DNA of 6,102 bases from positions 3,876-9,977 of the forward strand of contig MHFY01000157.1 in NCBI GenBank assembly GCA_001805375.1. Direction: 5' to 3'. The notes below the pieces were generated by a model that was not told where the DNA came from, did no database searches, and saw only the letters and a list, made by a program, of their open reading frames with translations. The position numbers were made by a program, and so were the translations under genes. Shown here in pieces: positions 5,301-6,102 of this stretch. Source of the DNA: Omnitrophica WOR_2 bacterium GWA2_47_8. GTDB lineage: Bacteria > Omnitrophota > Gorgyraeia > Zapsychrales > GWA2-47-8. The stretch's first letter is position 1, and each line of letters opens with the position of its first letter.

Positions 5301-6102
5301 TGCGCCGTCACCGGTCGAGTCATCCAAGATGGAAAGCCAGGAGCCTTCTTCACCGGATTGGAAGACTTATGCCAGTCAAGCGCAAAAGTATCTGGATCGA
5401 TTCAAGAATACCCCGTTAACCGGACAGATGTTTGCAGACGGCGCCAAACTGGCTTACGTCATCACGGGCAAAGTATATCCGCTGGAATTGGCCCTTGCCC
5501 AGGCACAATTCGAAAGCTCGATGGGTACCAAAGGCCGTAACCCACGGACTAATCCATTCAATGTTGGCGAATTCGATCACGGCACCGTCATGAAATTCAG
5601 GACAACAGCCGATGGCGTTAATGCGTACTTTACCTTAATGGCCAAAGATTATTTCAGGGGAGAAAAGACTTTAGAGGCTTTGTTAAATAATTTCGTGAAC
5701 CATAAGGGCTATCGATATGCCTCGAATCCAAGATATGAAATAGTGCTCCGCGGTCAGGTCGAGTATCTCCGAAACTTCTTCAAAGAAAAGGGCATGGAAA
5801 TTGTCCGTCGTGCCATGTTCATCCTGCCGCTGGGCTCTCTGGTTGCATCACAGCCTGAAACAGCCGTCAAGGCGGTCGTTTCCGGTAACATCTGGGTGGT
5901 TGGCATTATGCTTGGTTTGCTCGCCGCCATGATGCTCATCGGCCCGGCTGTTAAGTTATTGCAAAAATTATTCAGTAAGAGCGGCCCTCTTCGCAATGTA
6001 GCAGTAATTTTAATTGTTGCCTCGGGCGCTAACGCTCAAGGGACCGCTGGGGCATCTACCGTGGCAGGTATGACAGCCCCTGCAGCAACAACAACCATAG
6101 GT
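1..6102 (+). CDS. Internal part of a giant multi-domain membrane/envelope protein (both ends outside the window)
   Basis: Frame 1 is open from the first to the last base: 2034 codons without a stop. The gene therefore begins upstream and ends downstream of what is shown. In order (window residue numbers) it has a charged helical region (1-769), three hydrophobic segments (777-844), a Pro-rich linker (845-960), a Val/Arg/Ser-rich segment (961-1379), a lone transmembrane helix (1383-1400), a repeat-rich low-complexity stretch (about 1405-1634), a second hydrophobic cluster (1635-1741), a glucosaminidase/lysozyme-like domain (1790-1931) and a third hydrophobic cluster (1938-2012). No cysteine codon occurs in frame. 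Giant ORFs of this style, with membrane segments and peptidoglycan-cutting domains, are known from Omnitrophota and other uncultured bacteria; assigning this one there is inference. Codon use and composition fit coding best at 1-2880 and 4903-6102. Between 2881 and 4901 the frame is open but less protein-like, and a different frame looks coding at 4539-4800. Confidence 0.85.
2320..2532 (+). other. Hydrophobic cluster 1: signal-like segment plus two further hydrophobic segments
   Basis: Three hydrophobic segments lie close together. Residues 777-788 (VALAVAMLSGSL) follow a Lys-Lys pair and are followed by small residues and TQQ, as in a signal-peptide h- and c-region. Residues 806-822 (IWAAVFVAAAIFTVALV) form a good transmembrane helix. 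After a basic turn (KNLRGKGK), residues 831-844 (AAVLAASLSAVTG) are moderately hydrophobic. The order (signal-like segment, helix, basic turn, hydrophobic segment) is the same as in the clusters at 4903-5223 and 5812-6036. The first and third segments are short for full membrane spans, so exact topology cannot be read from sequence alone. Confidence 0.65.
2533..2880 (+). other. Proline/Ala/Ser-rich disordered linker
   Basis: Residues 845-960 are rich in Pro, Ala, Val, Ser and Gln, with a run of PAP/GPAP/PTPAAGG-type units near 2806-2870. This looks like an extended linker between the first membrane cluster and the next segment. A small perfect hairpin (five-base arms cgggc and gcccg, loop agac) lies at 2764-2777 within it. 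No domain is recognised. Confidence 0.55.
3001..3027. repeat. Inverted repeat, 8-base arms
   Basis: Arms cgtaccag and ctggtacg are perfect reverse complements separated by 11 bases. It lies inside the giant reading frame, not at a gene end, and no T-run follows, so it is not a convincing terminator. Confidence 0.6.
3489..3503. repeat. Small hairpin, 6-base arms, 3-base loop
   Basis: agaacc, loop tgt, ggttct. Perfect inverted repeat within the Val/Arg/Ser-rich part of the giant frame. Short enough to be chance on its own; listed as one of a cluster. Confidence 0.4.
3762..3784. repeat. Inverted repeat, 7-base arms
   Basis: cacggct and agccgtg are perfect reverse complements around a 9-base A-rich loop. 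Translated in frame as part of NTAENTSRD-type disordered sequence. Confidence 0.5.
3892..3908. repeat. Near-complete palindrome, 8-base arms around one base
   Basis: cgcagatt, a, aatctgcg. As RNA it would need a larger loop, so it is more striking as a DNA palindrome. A further copy of aatctgcg follows at 3925-3932. Confidence 0.55.
4034..4055. repeat. Inverted repeat, 6-base arms
   Basis: gtggag and ctccac around a 10-base loop, inside the giant frame. Weak alone; part of the hairpin-rich stretch. Confidence 0.35.
4144..4166. repeat. Inverted repeat, 7-base arms, overlapping the start of a transmembrane helix
   Basis: ccaattc and gaattgg are perfect reverse complements around a 9-base loop. 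The palindrome is translated as the first residues of the transmembrane segment at 4147-4200. Confidence 0.45.
4147..4200 (+). other. Single transmembrane helix
   Basis: Residues 1383-1400 (ILLLGIGALLLLALLIAY) form an uninterrupted hydrophobic run long enough to span a membrane. It is followed by His-Asn-Asn and then Arg/Lys-rich sequence encoded by the low-complexity repeats. Unlike the other hydrophobic blocks it is not part of a triple cluster. It marks the boundary between the Val/Arg/Ser-rich segment and the cassette-like region. Confidence 0.8.
4213..4275. repeat. Low-complexity CGTGAAGCGT / ACGAACGACG repeat block, left flank of the cassette
   Basis: ctcgtgaagcgt-type units occur at about 4216-4228 and 4231-4245. 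They are followed by two copies of gacgaacgacg (4249-4259 and 4263-4273, period 14). The second unit forms a small hairpin (ctcgt and acgag, 4231-4247). The same words recur at 4848-4866, giving exact direct repeats of 16 bases (4213-4228 with 4848-4863) and 15 bases (4231-4245 with 4852-4866). In frame 1 it reads as Arg/Ser/Asp/Glu/Thr-rich sequence (SLVKRTSDERRTTNDE). Confidence 0.7.
4282..4371 (+). repeat. Tandem 90-base repeat, unit 1, with 12-bp stem-loop
   Basis: Matches the unit at 4396-4485 at 78 of 90 positions (period 114). It opens with cccgtggcaggg. A perfect 12-base inverted repeat, agcctggttaga (4303-4314) with tctaaccaggct (4354-4365), encloses a loop whose centre (4320-4344) differs from the other copy at one base. 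In frame 1 the differences between units fall 4, 7 and 1 at codon positions 1, 2 and 3, and 11 of 12 change the amino acid. Protein sequence therefore does not look conserved, while base pairing does. Confidence 0.8.
4396..4485 (+). repeat. Tandem 90-base repeat, unit 2, with stem-loop preserved by compensatory change
   Basis: Arms ggcctggctgga (4417-4428) and tctagccaggct (4468-4479). Relative to unit 1, one T-A pair has become C-G through changes on both arms. Two A-U pairs have become G-U. All 12 pairs survive as RNA of the plus strand; on the other strand the same changes would give A-C mismatches. The unit ends 37 bases before the Shine-Dalgarno sequence of the frame-3 ORF, so a leader-RNA role is possible. 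Confidence 0.8.
4523..4530 (+). promoter_or_regulatory. Strong Shine-Dalgarno sequence for the nested frame-3 ORF
   Basis: aaggaggt is an essentially perfect anti-16S match placed 8 bases before the ATG at 4539. It follows an A-rich leader. In frame 3 that leader contains three stop codons (taa 4503, tag 4509, taa 4515), so the ORF cannot extend further upstream and the start is fixed. Such a site in the middle of a giant reading frame would be unexpected if frame 1 alone were translated. Confidence 0.75.
4539..4901 (+). CDS. Nested small gene in frame 3, overlapping the giant frame; unknown function
   Basis: A 120-codon ORF from ATG (4539) to TAG (4899-4901), in a different frame from the giant ORF. 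It is preceded by a perfect Shine-Dalgarno sequence and in-frame stops. Codon use is strongly biased: 44 of the first 84 codons end in C by hand count. The product looks like a folded protein up to about residue 90, with Phe, Tyr, Trp, His and Gly well spread (DTRTGKLHLFLIVNHRGKIY near residues 39-58, then GTWVELKDPHEYDRVRRLV), and it includes two cysteines, absent from the giant frame. Beta-strand-like alternation suggests a small beta or alpha/beta fold, but I recognise no family. The last 30 or so residues are encoded by palindromic low-complexity DNA and may be a run-through tail. It could be a live overlapping gene or a captured gene whose shadow frame serves as linker in the giant protein. 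Confidence 0.6.
   Translation: MVTINTQYSSSISSKYSNITFRHLVELPKSDCFFGSARDTRTGKLHLFLIVNHRGKIYARNGLNGTWVELKDPHEYDRVRRLVTSAVANQSVPCYSTRRRSSLVSREAYASRFTYDVQRY
4816..4829. repeat. Perfect 14-base palindrome
   Basis: cgtgctatagcacg is its own reverse complement. It sits near the 3' end of the nested ORF, at the start of the right-hand low-complexity block. Confidence 0.6.
4830..4890. repeat. Low-complexity GTCTCTC / CGTGAAGCGT block with a perfect 20-base palindrome, right flank of the cassette
   Basis: A 7-base tandem (gtctctc at 4841-4847 and 4848-4854) leads into cgtgaagcgtacgcttcacg (4854-4873), a perfect 20-base palindrome, then acgtacgacgt-type sequence. It shares 15-16 base exact words with 4213-4245. 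The giant frame translates it as SLVKRTLHALRTT, giving the basic stretch before the signal-like segment at 4903. In frame 3 it encodes the tail of the nested ORF. Confidence 0.7.
4918..5051 (+). repeat. Dispersed repeat copy A (ANAQ ... TVAGMTAP)
   Basis: Two blocks are identical, base for base, to sequence near the right edge of the window: 4918-4946 to 6010-6038 (29 bases) and 5024-5051 to 6053-6080 (28 bases). A shorter gctggggc match (5011-5018, 6046-6053) lies between. The segment between the blocks is longer here by 57 plus 6 bases, both multiples of three, so the frame is kept. The extra sequence includes the hairpin at 4952-4973. Confidence 0.9.
4952..4973. repeat. Strong hairpin: perfect 9-base arms, 4-base loop
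   Basis: tcctgacct, loop ctct, aggtcagga. GC-rich with a tight tetraloop, just after the signal-like segment, and absent from the second repeat copy at 6010-6080. No T-run follows, so an intrinsic terminator is unlikely. It is translated in frame within SVLTSLGQDAD. Confidence 0.7.
5011..5054. repeat. Nested inverted repeat: 11-base outer arms around a GTGGCA mini-hairpin
   Basis: Outer arms gctggggctgt (5011-5021) and acagccccagc (5044-5054) are perfect reverse complements. The loop contains tacc-gtggca-ggta (5028-5041). The second copy keeps the inner element exactly (6057-6070), but its outer arms are shorter and carry one mismatch. Confidence 0.7.
5368..5793 (+). other. Glucosaminidase/lysozyme-like peptidoglycan hydrolase domain within the giant protein
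   Basis: Residues 1790-1931 resemble the glucosaminidase (GH73/FlgJ-like) and lysozyme-like families, which cleave the glycan chains of peptidoglycan. The signature is ALAQAQFESSMGT (1831-1843), with Glu1838 at the place of the catalytic acid in the LAQ-x-x-x-ES-x-G motif. NPFNVGEFD (1851-1859) follows, corresponding to the usual NLFGI/NPFNVG motif. Next come a TADGVNAYFTLMAKDYF segment and YASNPRY (1906-1912), matching the conserved YA-x-x-x-x-Y near the end of such domains. Length, about 130-140 residues, is normal. It lies between two hydrophobic clusters, behind a Pro/Ser-rich linker, so it should be exposed outside the cytoplasmic membrane if active. Its target could be the cell's own wall or that of prey or a host; the sequence does not say. 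Family assignment is by motif memory, not a search. Confidence 0.75.
5812..6036 (+). other. Hydrophobic cluster 3
   Basis: Three segments follow the hydrolase-like domain directly: residues 1938-1950 (AMFILPLGSLVAS, after Arg-Arg and before Gln), 1964-1983 (IWVVGIMLGLLAAMMLIGPA, a clear transmembrane helix) and 2000-2012 (VAVILIVASGANA, then Gln). Between the last two is a basic stretch (KLLQKLFSKSGPLR). The first and last have signal-peptide-like ends. The last is also the beginning of the next copy of the module seen at 4903, so a further module probably continues beyond the window. Confidence 0.7.
6010..6080 (+). repeat. Dispersed repeat copy B (ANAQ ... TVAGMTAP), shortened
   Basis: Second copy of the sequence at 4918-5051, identical over 29 and 28 bases in its two outer blocks and lacking 63 bases between them. 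Identity at silent positions points to recent duplication, gene conversion or constraint on the nucleotide sequence itself. Confidence 0.9.

Noticed and set aside
5358..5540. Plus-strand 60-codon ORF within the hydrolase domain
   Set aside because: It overlaps the conserved glucosaminidase motifs in another frame and has no start signals of its own.

Overview
The whole 6102-base window lies inside one giant plus-strand reading frame. Frame 1 (codons starting at base 1, 4, 7 and so on) has no stop codon from base 1 to base 6102. That gives 2034 consecutive sense codons with neither the start nor the end of the gene in view. The predicted polypeptide contains no cysteine at all by hand check. 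It has blocks of transmembrane and signal-peptide-like segments, long disordered linkers and one embedded peptidoglycan-hydrolase-like domain (glucosaminidase/lysozyme-like, about 5368-5793). Giant, multi-domain, membrane-associated ORFs with cell-wall-cutting domains are known from uncultured bacteria such as Candidatus Omnitrophota (giant genes linked to predatory or epibiotic lifestyles). That is the best guess for the source, but nothing here proves the phylum.

Layout. Bases 1-2307 encode a charged, mostly helical region with no recognised domain, ending in a Lys/Glu/Gln/Ala-rich probable coiled coil. Bases 2320-2532 hold a first cluster of three hydrophobic segments. Bases 2533-2880 are a Pro-rich linker. 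Bases 2881-4137 are an unusual Val/Arg/Ser-rich stretch with its own codon use and many small inverted repeats, followed by a single transmembrane helix at 4147-4200. Bases 4903-5223 hold a second hydrophobic cluster, 5368-5793 the hydrolase-like domain and 5812-6036 a third cluster. A nearly identical sequence (signal-like segment ending in ANAQ, then a TVAGMTAPA stretch) opens the second cluster and recurs at the right edge, so the module appears to be repeated.

The most unusual part is 4213-4901. Within the giant frame sits a cassette that looks like an ordinary small gene with its own leader, in another frame. It has two tandem 90-base repeats whose stem-loop is preserved by compensatory changes, an A-rich leader, a perfect Shine-Dalgarno sequence (4523-4530) and an ATG at 4539 opening a 120-codon ORF in frame 3 with strong C-ending codon bias. 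Low-complexity CGTGAAGCGT-type repeats bracket the cassette. Through this region the giant frame reads as Ser/Thr/Pro-rich low complexity, which is what the shifted frame of a C-ending gene would give. Either the giant gene swallowed a small gene and uses its shadow frame as linker, or both frames are used.

If the giant protein is made, the simplest model is an envelope-anchored, repeatedly membrane-threaded chain presenting a cell-wall-cutting domain. Internal signal-peptidase-like sites raise the possibility that it is processed like a polyprotein. These functional ideas are inference.
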